Positions 1-12,800 of a stretch of DNA of 64,000 nt are shown here, one piece after another. The stretch spans positions 2,684,718-2,748,717 of the forward strand of contig JANPWX010000651.1 in assembly GCA_024734555.1 (NCBI GenBank). The letters run 5' to 3'. The stretch is from Trochalopteron elliotii. Its lineage: Eukaryota; Chordata; Aves; Passeriformes; Leiothrichidae. How positions within the stretch are numbered: position 1 is the stretch's first letter; each line of letters begins with the position of its first letter. The notes under the pieces were generated by a model that was not told the DNA's origin, made no database searches, and saw nothing but the letters and a program-made list of their open reading frames with translations. The position numbers and the translations under genes were made by a program.

Positions 1-751
1 GGCTGCAGTTCCGACTGCCATGTTGCCACTGCTTTATTTCTTCCAAGGAAGGAGAAAAAAGTAGGGCAGTCGGAGGGAAGACTGGAAGGCCACCTCCACA
101 GGCCCTGTGAAATAGTTCAGTATTCCCTGGTAGTGCCGGGGCGGCAAGGGGGAAGTTATGGAAGGAGAATGCATTCTGCTTTGTGAGTGACTGCAATTGT
201 GTTTCTTTTTTCCTTTTCCTGGAAGCTGGACAAGCCAGAAGTCACTGGTGTGAGTGCTCATCCCTCAGAGGCAAGAGGTGGGTCAGCAGGCAGAACAGGT
301 AATACTCCTCCAGCCATCCCTCCTGGGTGTCACTGTGTGTCACTGTGTGTCTGTAGTAGGAGTGGGGCAACAGCCCGTCCATGCTCAGCAGCCCTGTGTG
401 TCTCTGAGGCACCAAGAACATCAGAACAGTTCCATGCCTGGTTTCATGCAACGTACCATGCAGGTTTCATTCTTTTTCTGTTTTTTTTTCTTAAAAATTT
501 TTAACTGACTAATGAAATTCCACACACCTATTATTATTTGAATTCCCCAAATCACTAGATCTGCCTACCTGCAGATATTTGATACTGCCATTGCTATTGC
601 TTCCTGCATTTTCAGTCCTGTACGACAAAGATTGGGGTTTTAAATTATTTCTCAGTGGTACACTTCAGTTTATCACAATAAAAACATTGGCTTTGATTCC
701 ATTAAATCATTCCAGACATAAATATATTTTTTTCCCAACTTTATAAAACAG
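1..751. other. WNK2 intron sequence, 5' edge
   Basis: No strongly supported exon is present. A pyrimidine-rich acceptor (ends 225) and a GTGAGT donor at 250 flank a possible 24-bp micro-exon (226-249), but its translation is not recognisable. Confidence 0.6.
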
Positions 752-807
752 GTCCAGCTGCAAGCATCGCTTCAGCTCCTGCTGCTCCAGCAAAAGGCCT
801 CCTTCAG
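752..807 (+). CDS. WNK2: WNK2 exon a (first coding exon in window)
   Basis: The exon has a pyrimidine tract and acceptor AAAACAG ending at 751, and donor CAG|GTAACC. It enters with two bases completing a codon and leaves in phase 0. It codes for an Ala/Pro-rich stretch ([18 protein letters not shown]) that continues in frame into the next exon. The sequence is low complexity, so the call rests on splice sites and phase rather than on strong homology. Confidence 0.6.
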
Positions 808-3800
808 GTAACCAGCACTAGGAGCAGTTTTCTGCTGGGTTGTTACAGTTCCTTTCGTTAAGCTCTCTCATTCTCCCCAGGCTGCAGCTCCGTCATCAGG
901 CACAGCTCCACAGATGGAGTCTCTACAGAGGAGCGAGGAGGCCGAGCGGACGGCCGTGCCCGCGGGGAGCGTAACGCGGCGGGCGGCAGCAGACGGGGCC
1001 GGCTCTGCGGGCTCTGCTGCCCGCGGAGCACCGGCCGAGGCTCCCGGCACGCCGGCCAAAACCATCGGCAGGTTTTCAGTCATCAGCACGCAGGATGAGT
1101 TAACCCTGTCGGCGCCGCAGTGCCTGAGGTTCTCGGCGCCCCCGGACGTGTACCTGGACGAGGAGTTGCCCTGCAGCCCGGAGGTGCCGCCCGCGGTCCG
1201 CAGGGTGCAGACCGCCTCCTCCGTGGACGTGCTGTGCGATCCGGCCTCCAGCGACTCCGCCGATGAGTCCTTCCCGCGGCCACCCGTGCCTGCTGCACAG
1301 CTCTCCCCACCCAGCAGCAGCACAGCCACGGACCTGATTAAAAAAGCAGCTGCTTTTCTGCAGAGGTCTGGCAAAGGGGGCTCCCCCGGCCCGGAGTCGC
1401 CCAATGGGCAAGGTGCAAAGATTCCTACCATCAACATCACGTCCTTCCACTCGCAGTCGTCCTACATGAGCAGCGACAATGACTCAGAGTTTGAAGATGC
1501 TGATATGAAGAAAGAGTTGCAGAACCTGAGAGAAAAGTATGTTGGGTTGCAAGTGGTGCGAGGGAAGCTAGTGTTACCATACCTTGGCAGCAGCTCAGTT
1601 TAGGATGAGCAGAGCTGTAAGGAGTAAACTGGTTCTGGGCAAATTAGGCATTGCCAGGACCTTCCCCCACTGTGCATCCTGCTGTGCATCGCCTTGTCTG
1701 CCAGTTCCAGTTAGAAGAAGAACTCATAGAATCCCAGAATGTTTTGGGTTGGAAAGGACCTTAAAGACTATCTCATTCCAACACCTGCCATGGGCAGGGA
1801 CACCTTCTGTTATATGAGGTTGCTCCAAGCCCCATACAACATGGCCTTGGACACTCCCAGGGATGGGGAGTCACCACAGATAGATTGTTGCAGCTTTGCT
1901 TACTTGGGGATGAGCAGCTGATCGCTTTATATCCAACAACGGTTCTGTTTCTTCTTTGACAATTAATTATGCTGTCAGGATGTGGTGCTTTATCAAATAC
2001 ATTGCTAGCAGAGTCTTTTTATTGTTTTAGGCATATGAAAGAGATTGCCGAGCTGCAGACACAGCAGAAGAACGAGATAGAGGCACTGTATATTCGGCTG
2101 GGGAAACCCCTTCCTCCCAACCTGGGCTTCCTACACTCTGCCCCGCCCAGCGGCCGGCGCCGAAGAACCAGCAAAAACAAATTGAAAGCTGGAAAACTCT
2201 TAAACCCTTTGGTCCAGCAGCTCAGGAGTGGAACATCAAGCACAAGTAGGTACACTGGGCTCTTCCCTTTGCCCGTTGCTTGTGTCAATTGTGGCTCTGC
2301 TGTGTGATGGCTGGGACTGCTGGAAAGGATGGAATTCTTGTTGGTTTTGAGCTGTCCTGCTTTTGGACAGGCTTGTCCCAGCTCCCTGTGGTGAGCCGTA
2401 CCTGCCTGCTTTGCCTTAGCTGCAGTGCTTGGCAGAGAAATAATATTCCACTTTCATTTGGAAAACAGCCTGGTTACATCTCCTCCTTTCTCCAAATGCT
2501 ATTTACTGATGTTTGTATTCACTTCTTAGGTGCTGTTATGCTCTATTGATTTGGTGCTGTGTCTTGTTGTTGTTTACTTTTTTCTCCAAGATGTCATATA
2601 TAAAAGATGGGATTGCATTTGCTCCCCTGAAGGATGGGAGGTAAAAGCAGTTACAAAACCATGGTGGATGCTTTGACCATCTGAAGTAGTGTGAGATTTT
2701 CACACAGCACTACAGTCTTGAGTTTTTATCTCTTGGAAAAGTACAAAAATACAATTTACCTGAAAAATATTGAAACACCCCAGTACCTATTTCTTCAGCA
2801 AAATGTAGAATACAATATGCATAATTTTTCCTCAGCTTAGTTTATGCTGTTCTTTGGGGGAGCAGCAGCATTTCCAGCATTCACCCTTTATTTCAAGCCT
2901 GGTGGCTCTTGTTTTCAATATTACTGCATCATAGGGCCCCTTTGAATTTTGTTGCATCAATCTTTATAGACAGGGTGTTGAGGAGGATTTTGCATTTAGC
3001 TAAGGATTTCAGCTGAGTTGGGAAAAACAAATATATTCAGAGGCAGTAAATTCTGTGGCCCATTTTGAGACTGAGTGTTCTTGCCCACAGAGACTGAAGC
3101 AGTGTTTGATACTGTCTGTACTTTTACATCTATCTAGATATTTATATATTGATACTTATCTGTAGCTATCTAGATAAATGTCTCTACCTGTACCTTTGTC
3201 TACACAAATATCTTAGGTAAAGAAGCTTAAAAACCAAAATACCTTTGCAATTGTGTTACACAAGTTTATCATCAGAAGCATCCAACAGTGGCAATGACAA
3301 CTATGCTCAAATAGCTATAAATGAAAAGTTCTTTGTGTCTTTGCTGCAACTTTTTATTCTTCTCCATTTGCTTAATTTCACCTTTGGTGTGGGAGAACAA
3401 ACCCCTGTGTCCTGCTTTGTCATTCTGTCTGTTCATCCTCCTGCTCAGCACTCCAGCAGTTCTCTCTTTATTCCAGCAGCACTCCTTCTGGGGCTCCTGA
3501 AAACACAGAGGATAAACTGTAAAACTCAAACCTGCTCCAGGAGCTTCTTGGAGAAACAGGATCAGTGATAGGAGGTGTGGATTAATTTCTAGTGCAGGCT
3601 GTCCTCAGGTCTGTGCTCCATCCAGAATATTGGAACGGTGACCGGCTGTTCCTCTTGGGGTTAAGATACGGATTATTTTTAGGCAGGGTGTGGTGATGCA
3701 TTCCCTACACCTCCAGCAGGTGCTTCCAAATAGGGAAAGAGTTACAGTTTACCTTTAGACATTTTAGGAAGTTATCTGGAAAGTTCTCTGGGGTTCTCAT

Positions 3801-6800
3801 TGTAATTGGCTCGGAGCCAGCACAGAAGTGTGGATTGGACTCTGGGAATGTAACTCAAAGTCTGTTGTTCATCTCATTGGGCCGAGGGCCAAAAAGCCCA
3901 CCTAAGCTGTTAAGTACTAAAGACAGAGAACAAAGAAACTCCACGCTTTTCAAGGTGTTGTCACAAGTAGGAGACCTGTCTCTATACTGTGCTTGGCTTT
4001 GCTGTTGTTTTTTGTGTTGTTTTCCTTCTTTATTAAAACCTTTTTGATTTTTCAAGACACACTCGATCATGCCATCTCGCTAATTAATTTTAGTCATGTC
4101 TCTGCCAGGCTGGCCCTCAGCAGTGGGGGTACAACCCCTAGCAGGGTTTTTTTACTCTGAGCTTTCCTAGCTTTTGCCATGTTTGCTGTTGCAGGTAACG
4201 TGTCAGACTGCAGGGACTCGTTGCCCAAGGAGAGCAGCAGGTGGCCGGCGGGGTCCCCCGAGGCTCCGGGCCGGGCGGTGCAGACGCAGCAGCCCTGCTC
4301 CGTCAAGGCCTCGCTGTCCTCCGACCTGTGCTCCGGCCTGGGCCCCGACGCGCCCGACGCCAGCGCCGCCTCCGCACAAGGTGATTGCTCCTGCTGCCTG
4401 TCCCCTGTCCCTGCCAGCTGAATTAGCTCTCTTCTCTTAGGCCTGAGCCCTTAGGAGTGATAGAGGAACGTGGTCTTTGACAATCCAAATTGTACTGGCA
4501 TACCTTTAAAAAGAGCATTGCAGTGTTGTCAGAAATGCAAAATTGAGGTATCTGACAGAGTGTTACCAACACTCAGGAAGGCGTGCTCAAGACATCCCTA
4601 ATACTTGGGAAATAAATGCCTTTCAGTTTTGCCAGCATTGGCTTTATCCTAATACCTTCTCTGGAGTCTGCCTTACAGAATCCTGAGAAAAAATGAATGG
4701 AAAACAAAAAAGATACAGAAGGCTAGGAGAGCGTGTGCTTTGTTTTATTTTTTTAGCCCCTTGATTCTGGTAGACCCCAAGTTCCTCATTATAAACTACC
4801 AAACCGTCTTGGGCATGAGAGAAAATAAAGATGAAATTAACAAAAAACAAAACCCAGGGGACCAAGTTATGTTTCCTTTCTATGAGGGGCTCACTTGGTG
4901 CCTAATTTTGGAGTCCCAGCCACAGGACTGTAGACTGGCTGTGCCCCCCAGGCCCCAGCTCTGAGACCTCTGTGTATTGCCCCTGTCGTAGGCTTTGACT
5001 GATCTTGTTGCCATGCATATGGGAAGTTCCAATGATGATTAAAATACCTTCCTCTCATTGCACATCCTGCCAAACTGATCTACAAAATATCTATCTGTCC
5101 TCTTCTGCTGTTATTGCATCCTTTGTGTATGGTCAGTGAACTTGCTCCTCTTTGGCAAAGTTAAGGGGGAGATGTGGAGGTTTAACTAACAAAGCTGATT
5201 TGACTGATGGTTTAGGACATCTGATCACAGCTACTTGTACTTTATAAGTGTCTTTGTTTTCTTCCCTTTATATTCATTTACAGGCTGGACGGTTTTCCAC
5301 CAAACGTCTGAGAGAGTGACCTATAAATCTAGTAGCAAACCTCGTACCAGATTCCTCAGTGGACCTGTGTCTTTGTCCATCTGTTTGTATTTGTTCTTTT
5401 GTATTTTATCACAGTCCATCTTTCTTTTACGCCCTTTTTCCAATTTCATGGTTATATCTCTAATATGTTTGGCAGGATGCCCCTTTTTCTGAACCATCTT
5501 TGCTTTCTTTTTCTCTTTCTTTTAAGTAATCATCATGAACACACCTTATTTATATTAATTTTTCGTATGAAAGCTTTTTTTGCACTGCTTTTGGCTCGTG
5601 CCTGGGCACCAAAAGCATGTGTGGAAGATCTCATCATTTATTATATATAGCCTGATGGTAAATTTTACCCTGGACTTATCAAAGCTTTTGTATTTTATGT
5701 GATTTCTGTTGAAGTAATTTTATTTGCAATGTGGCAAATATACATGTCTGCTGTCCCGGTTCCAGCGACAACAAAACGAAATCCATCCTTCTGTAGACGA
5801 ATGGTCTCTTTCACACATGTTTGGACTCTGAAGACATGCATGTAGCAAGCTGATACAATTCTAGAAGGTCACTGGAGGGTATAACTTCCATACAAGGGCT
5901 GTATTAACTCGATATACAGTACTGTTTATATCCACTCTATTTTCTTTAATTTTTTTCCCCGCTCTTTGCATGTGGAAATGCTGAGACAACAGTGCTCCAG
6001 CTAGTTCTTTCCAAATCTCTGTCCCAGGTGGGCTTTTCCCCATGCAGTCACTTTAATTAGTTTAAGTGAGCAATTTTTTGATGAACTCATAAGCAGCAGG
6101 AAGATCTGGTTACTCTAAGGGAGAGTCCCATCAACTTTTTGTGTAAGCTGATCTGGCTGAAGCACTTGACTCAGTTTATTTTCTTATGACCTTATGTGAC
6201 CTCAGAGATGAAGTCAATTAGCAGTTCATCAAAGCATAAATAAGTAAAAAGCAATATCAGATATTCAGATGATACTTGGAAATGGATTGCTAGGATCCAG
6301 GAGTTTTGTCTCAAATAACTGTGCACCTTCGATTTGTACCCTATTTGTCTGACTTCTAAAGTAATTGGCAATTCCACCAAACAATATCAAGCTATTTAAT
6401 GAAAAAATTAAGATTTTTTACCCAATTGTAGATGCTGCTTTTTGGGCAAACGGATTTTGCTTGTACAATAAAGATATGTTGTGCTGAACAGGTACTATAG
6501 GCCACTTACATATAACCTTAGAAGGGCTGATAACGTTCTTGAGAAAGTGTTTGGTTAAATAACTGTGGGTTTACAGTAGTATCAGATCTCTCCTTGGAGT
6601 TCTGCACTGCTCATTACTACCCAAGTGGGTCAGGTCAGAAGCACAAGACCGCTCCAATACACTCCTCCTAATGTTATGAATAAACAGTATTTTAAAAAAT
6701 AATCTCAATTTTTTTGTTTGAGCTCCCTGAAAGCCCAAACACTCCAGTGACTGACGCTTACAGAATTTATTATCATGTAAGCTTTTAACAACTGGTGAAG

Positions 6801-9800
6801 TCATGAGACAATTCTGCATTTAGGGATTTTTTTCTGTGAACCTGAGGGGAATTCTCAGCTCCCAAATGTTCCTGTTTGGTGTTATAGTGGCCACAGTAAT
6901 TTCTTCTTCTGCACATGTAATTCTCAGAAGTTCTTCATTAATCTTCCATGGAATTACTATTCAGTAGGATGCAAAAAGTCTGGGAGATGGCAATTAAAAA
7001 CCAGTGTATTAAAAATGTTTGGGTGCATGGATGTTGGGAATGAAACCAAGGGAAATATGTAAATCCTTTGAATCCTGAAGTTTCCTGGTGCTTGAATAAC
7101 TCAGCATGACTAATTGCTTTCTGTTCTCAGCCCGTGTGCTCTCTGGGGTTCTGGGGGAGGTTTGTCCTCGCCCATGCCTGGGTCACACCAGGAGATGGGC
7201 ACAGGTCAGGCACTGAATGTGGCACTGCAGTCCCAGGAGACTCCTGTGACTCCCAGCCCTGAGAGCACAGCTGGGCTGCCAGGGGAGCCTCGCACCTGGG
7301 GAGCAGAGCTGTGGGCACCTTTGGCAGGGCAGGAGGCTGTTCCAGCTCGTTTTCCTGCAGCCCAGCAGGTGTGATGTGTGTGTGAGAGAAGAGCTGTACA
7401 TTCCTGTCCATCCTGGGGTGGCTGGGGCTGGCACAGCAGCATGCAGGATGGACAGCAGGATGTCCTGTGGAGCTGGGATCTGTGACTGGAGCCTCAGGAA
7501 AAACCGTGCTTGAGGAAGGCCAGGTTAGATGGAGCTTGGAGCAACCTAATCTAGTAGAAGGAGGTTGGAACAAGATGGGCTTTTAAGGTCCCTTCCACTG
7601 TAAACCATCCTTTGATTATGTTATTTGAAGGTGATGTTGGCCATACCAGCTGGCTCGTGTTCCTTCCCTTCTGGAAGGGATGTCAGTGCCTGACACAGCA
7701 GGCAGGCAAAGCCAAGCATTTGGATTAGGTGCTAAGCATGTTTGCATCTATGCCCCATCCCTGGAATGTCCAAGGCCAGGCTAGACAGGGCTTGGAGCAG
7801 CGTGGGACAGTGGAAGGTGTCCCTGCCCATGGCAGGGCATGGAACTGGATGGGCTTGAAAGTCCCTTCAACCCAAACCATTGCAGGTAGGATTCCATCCT
7901 CTGCAGTTGTACAGGGCTGGGACGTGGCTGTCCAGTGCCAGCAGCTTGGTGGCACCTCCAGACAGTTCAGACTCCTGGTCTGTTCCATAAGTCAGGGCTT
8001 CCCTGGTATTTTTTTGTTTGAGAGCTGTTGGGAAAAATTGTGCCGCATTTTCAGAAATGCTCTGACCCTGTACATTTGGGTAAGGAAAACCAGCCCTTAG
8101 GCAAGGTGGGATATGCCAGCAGGAGACTTGCTGCACTGGCAGAACAGTTGGCAACAACTTTAAAAATAAACGTTCAGATAGATTAAAGACAGTATCACAA
8201 GGATCTTGCTCTGGTTAGAGGGTCCATCGCACTTGAACACTTTCACAGTGTTCTCCAGGACTTCTTGATCTGTTGCCCATGTCTGATATTGACTTCACCT
8301 CTGTATGTTTCATGAAATAAAATATTTTTTATGGGCTTTGGCATAATTTTATCCTGAGTTCCTTTCCTGGGTTAAACTGCAAGGGTGCCCTGGGGAAGAG
8401 TTTCCACTGATCGTGAGTGGAATTTTCAAAGCTCCATTTGGCTTAGGCTTGGAATCTTGTGTAATGCAATTTTTGCCAGGTCTGTAGCAATTCATATACT
8501 GTATGTGCATATGCAATTATGGAAATGGTCTAGCAGTTTATTGCCGTTTCCATTTTTTGTAGCTTTCCAGCTTTTTGGCAGCTGTTAGTGCAAATATGGG
8601 ACAGTGGATTTTTTCTGTTCTGTAAGATATTATAGCTATTTAATTCCTCAGATAAGAGATCTGGAATTGGAGGTAAAATGCTCTGCTGAACTTTTGCAGT
8701 CTTACATTAAATCTTAATTACGATTCATCTCCTTAACTTTACAGTTCTTAAACACGTTAATTTTAGCAGTAATACAATTAATCTGGTGAATTAGATCTAC
8801 AAAGTGAATTTTTAATTGAATTTGAGTTCATAACCAGCCGTGGCTGATGACTGTCAGTCCCTGCTTGAGGCAGTCTCACCATTTAGGGAACATTTCCCAT
8901 CTCCCAGGCCCCACGCTGGAGTGGTGCTGCTGGAAGGAGCAGCTCTCTCCTCGGTGCTTGACTCTGCTCTGTGATACTCTCCTCAGAGCTGATGCCCCTC
9001 ACATGGGTCTTTCCTGAGTGTGTTGAGTATCTGCTCTCTGTCACTTCCCAGGGTCAGGTTTGGCTCCTGGTGCTGGGAAACCTGTGCTGGCTGTGCAGGA
9101 AGTAGAGGGGTTGGTGATTTGGGTGTTTAAGATTGGTGATAAAGGTGTTTTTACAGGCATTTGAGCACGTACTGCAGTCAGCTGCCTGCTTTTATTTCTC
9201 GAAGGCAGGTGCTTTCCATTTGCATTCATATTGTGCTAAGAAGTGCCTGCAGCTGCAGGGAATAGCAGGAAATAGCCTTCTAGGATTGCTGCCGTGGCCA
9301 CTGCCATCGTGGGGACTTGTTTCCATTGTGGGAATTGGTAGCTAACTTTGGGATAGGCAAGGTAAGGTATATCTGGGGGAAAAGAGGGCCAAAGATGTAA
9401 GAATACAAGACAGATGGTTGAGTTGTGAATGTGACTGTGTTTGCTGTCTGGGCTTTGAGATGAGAACTGAACTTGGTCATGCTTGTATTGTTGCAGTCAT
9501 GTCCTGATTTTCCCAGGGTAGAAACCTCTATGAACTGTATGAAATAATAAGAAATTCTTTCAAAGCAGTCCTCTGTTCCCCATGCCACCCATATCTAAGT
9601 ACATACATCTCTTCTCCCTTACTTCCTCCCTTCCTCATTTCTTTACTTTCTCTTCCTCAGTCTCTGACTGAAATTGCTTCCTTCTCCTCTGAAGACCCAG
9701 GGCCTGTGTCAGCTGGGACCTGCAATCTCTGAGTTTAAAGCTGCATTTCTGGCACAGTAACAAAATGTTACACCACTGTTTACTCTAGAGAAAAAGGACA

Positions 9801-12800
9801 TCCATCCTCTATCTTACTTTTTTGCCCCAGTCTGATTTTGCTTATGGTTTCAAGTGCTTCTTCCCAACGAACTCTCCATAGCCCATGTCAGACACTCATC
9901 TCCCCCCATCCCATAACAATATTCTTCTTACCAAGTCCAAAATACCTTTCAGGAAATTTGGCACCCAAATAGCAATGGTGCCGATGTCTGGCAAGATCTG
10001 ACAGTCAAGTCGGGGTCTCGGCACACTTCTGGCACTCTGCTATCAATCAACAGACTGTAAAATCATAATGAAGGATGGAACAAGACAATAATGAAAAATC
10101 CACCTAGTTTAGTTAAATTACAACCCGGCTACCCTAATGGATTATTTTTCTGCACTTGGACAAGGCATAAGGGAAAGTCATTCACAGTTCTGTTCAATTG
10201 AAGTTCAGAGTCTCACATTTAGACACAAATCCTACAAATAAACTATTTGGAAACAATTGGCCTCAGACCTGCAGAACAATGTATCTTTTTGGACTTGTAA
10301 AACAAGATTTTTAGGGTTGTTTTATGGTTTGTCTTTGCAGCCAGACTAGCTTGACTTGTTCCTGAAAGCATTTTTGGCCTCCAATCACAAACTGAATTGA
10401 CATCATTTCCTGCATTAATAGGAAACAAATCAAAACTTTCTATTGGGGGAATCCGAGGCAATTTGGGAAAAAAAAATCAATTAAAAAAAATTCAAAAACC
10501 AACCAACCAAAAAAAACCCCAAACAAATGCATCTTTAAGTCATGAGCCCTTGCTTTTGGCATGCTGTGGTACTTTCCAAAGCTTTTGAATGGCTGCACAT
10601 TAAGGAAGGTTTGAGCTGTCCAGTTATTTAGGCTTCCTTTACTCACCTGAACTGCTGACTTTGTCTGTCCTTTCTTGCATAATAACTACTTTTCGATTGC
10701 TTAAAAGTACAGAAGCTTGTCCGTCCGATTTGTTGTGTTTAGTCTTACCTAATTCTGTGTGTCTTGTATTGTTTTACCTTGTAGGGTCCACCTTGAAACG
10801 ACTATGTCTAGGCAAAGATCACAGTAGTAGTAACTATCCCATTTTTGTTTCTCAGTATTTCCTTCATGGCATGGGATGTTCTTTGCTTTTTTTATTATTA
10901 TTATTTTTTTACTAAAAGCTAGTTGTTTAATAACTAGAGCTGATGCACTTATATGAAACTAGACTGTACAAATTGTGATACTTGGAGAGTAATGCATGTG
11001 CTGTGGTGTCTTGGGAACCTCGCATGCTGCAAGGGAGTCGTGGTGTTGTGTGTGTGAGACCGTGCACGCATGCGGCCAGGAAACTGGGTCCAGTGTCTGT
11101 CTCTGAAATACACACCTTTATATGACTGCAGTTCTCTGCTGGAGGAATTGATAGCTTAAAACCATCCCAGCCCCCTTGAGCTGCATGAAATACTAAACAC
11201 CAATTGAAGAGCTTTCCTCTCAAAATCCTTACTTTTCTCACTTTTACCCCAAGTTAAGGAAAAGGAATTGAGCAGTATTCACTTAGAAGTGACATTGCAG
11301 GTTGAATGCATGATCATTTAAAGGTTATTAACGTATTTTATATAACTGTAGGCCTAATTAGTGTACACTGTTTCATTGGCTGGTAACTGATTAACAGAGA
11401 AAATACTCAATGTTCATGTTTGCTTATATAATAATTTTACTACAGTTCTGTGAACTTTTTGCTTGGAGAGATGGTCTTTATTTCCAATCTTCAGCTATCT
11501 CAAATATGTTAGCTGAGAAGTTAATTTACATTTTCTGCTTAGGTCAGATTCAGACTCCTTCAGTTGCAGTCCCCTGCTGAGCTTGCTGTGTCAGACTTGT
11601 ACTCACTAAGCAGAAAAATGACAGAATTATTTTTTTAAACTAGTTCTAGAAATAAGTGAACATACAAAATTAAACTTCTATCAATACTCTTCCTGACTGC
11701 TTTTATCTATACCAAAAGTTCTCTATCTTTGTCTCAAACACACACTACATTCTCTCTCCTCTCTCTTCTATACTTTCATGGTCCTGATGGGGATTTTCCC
11801 CCAAAATACTCAAATAGCCATGTGAATGGTCCTGGCATCATTGAGAGAGGTGGTGGGCTCCCAGAGCCTTTGAGGTGCAGGGACTAGCCCTGCCTGTAAC
11901 CTCTATGACAATGACATTTTTCCAGGAGGACAGTAAACTTATGCAAGTAAAATTAATGGTAAATTCATTTTATAAATGCTTGCAGTGTTAGCAATGCATC
12001 CCACATCCCTCTTCCTGATGGTAGTCTCTGAGATGTTGTATGGGATGTCAGCTTTATGGGGCTGCCATAGGGAGTGGCTTCACTCCCTATCCCTAATTTC
12101 ACCTAAGACAAGTTAGTGGCCAAGGTAACATGATGTGATAGAAAATGCAAACCCATTGGACTCGGACCATTTCTTTAAGCAAAGGTGTTCTGCAGCCAGG
12201 AGGGGGGAGAGTTAGAAATCCAGACAGCCACCACTGGAGTGGCAGTAGGTGAGAGGGGGTTTGAGCTGCAGGGGCGAGGCAGAGACACCATCTCAGCTCT
12301 CTGTGTGGTTTTCCAGGATCCTCGACCAACAGCCTGGTGACGTGTCCTGAGCCCCTCCCGCAGTCACCGCTGCAGGTTCAGGCCAACAACAGCAACAACA
12401 AGAAAGGGACGTTCACAGACGACCTGCACAAGCTGGTGGACCAGTGGACGAGCAAAACTGTTGGAGCTGCACAGACAAAACCTTCTTTAAACCAACTGAA
12501 GCAGAACCAAAAAAGGCAAGACATGGAGCCAAAGGCTAACCCCATGCAAATGCAGAATGAGACATGTGGAGTAAGTGGCCCTCCTTGAAGGACATACCTT
12601 TTGATATGTGTCTGACAGCCTTTGCAGAACTCAGATGTGGAGGAGGACATAGACTAAAATTACTCCAGATAAATGCTTTCTATAAATGTCCAGCTCTTTT
12701 CATTCAGTACTAAATCAATTCTTTTTAAAATTGTCCTTTGGAATAATCATAAGGGATATATGGGTAGCAATATATATAAAAATATATATTTTTAAATTCC

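Larger units (their letters stand above)
1537..4194. other. WNK2 introns around exon 2031-2245
   Basis: The introns contain a CR1 fragment (1724-1885) and AT-rich sequence with TCTAGATA/ATATTT repeats at 3125-3180. I see no other coding exon. Confidence 0.7.
4381..12316. other. WNK2 introns around the cassette exons
   Basis: Apart from exons 5284-5382 and 10785-10829, this holds two CR1 tails (7505-7895) and AT-rich sequence. The GC-rich open frame at 7131-7370 has splice-like ends, but its phase does not fit the neighbouring exons. Confidence 0.7.

Noticed and set aside
2246..2255. Alternative donor GTACAC at 2250 for the coiled-coil exon
   Set aside because: It would leave two bases of a codon, but the next exon needs one. 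The GTAGGT donor at 2246 gives the conserved reading.
7131..7370. GC-rich open frame with splice-like ends in a WNK2 intron
   Set aside because: The open frame needs a different entry phase from the one the upstream exon provides, and the peptide does not resemble WNK2.
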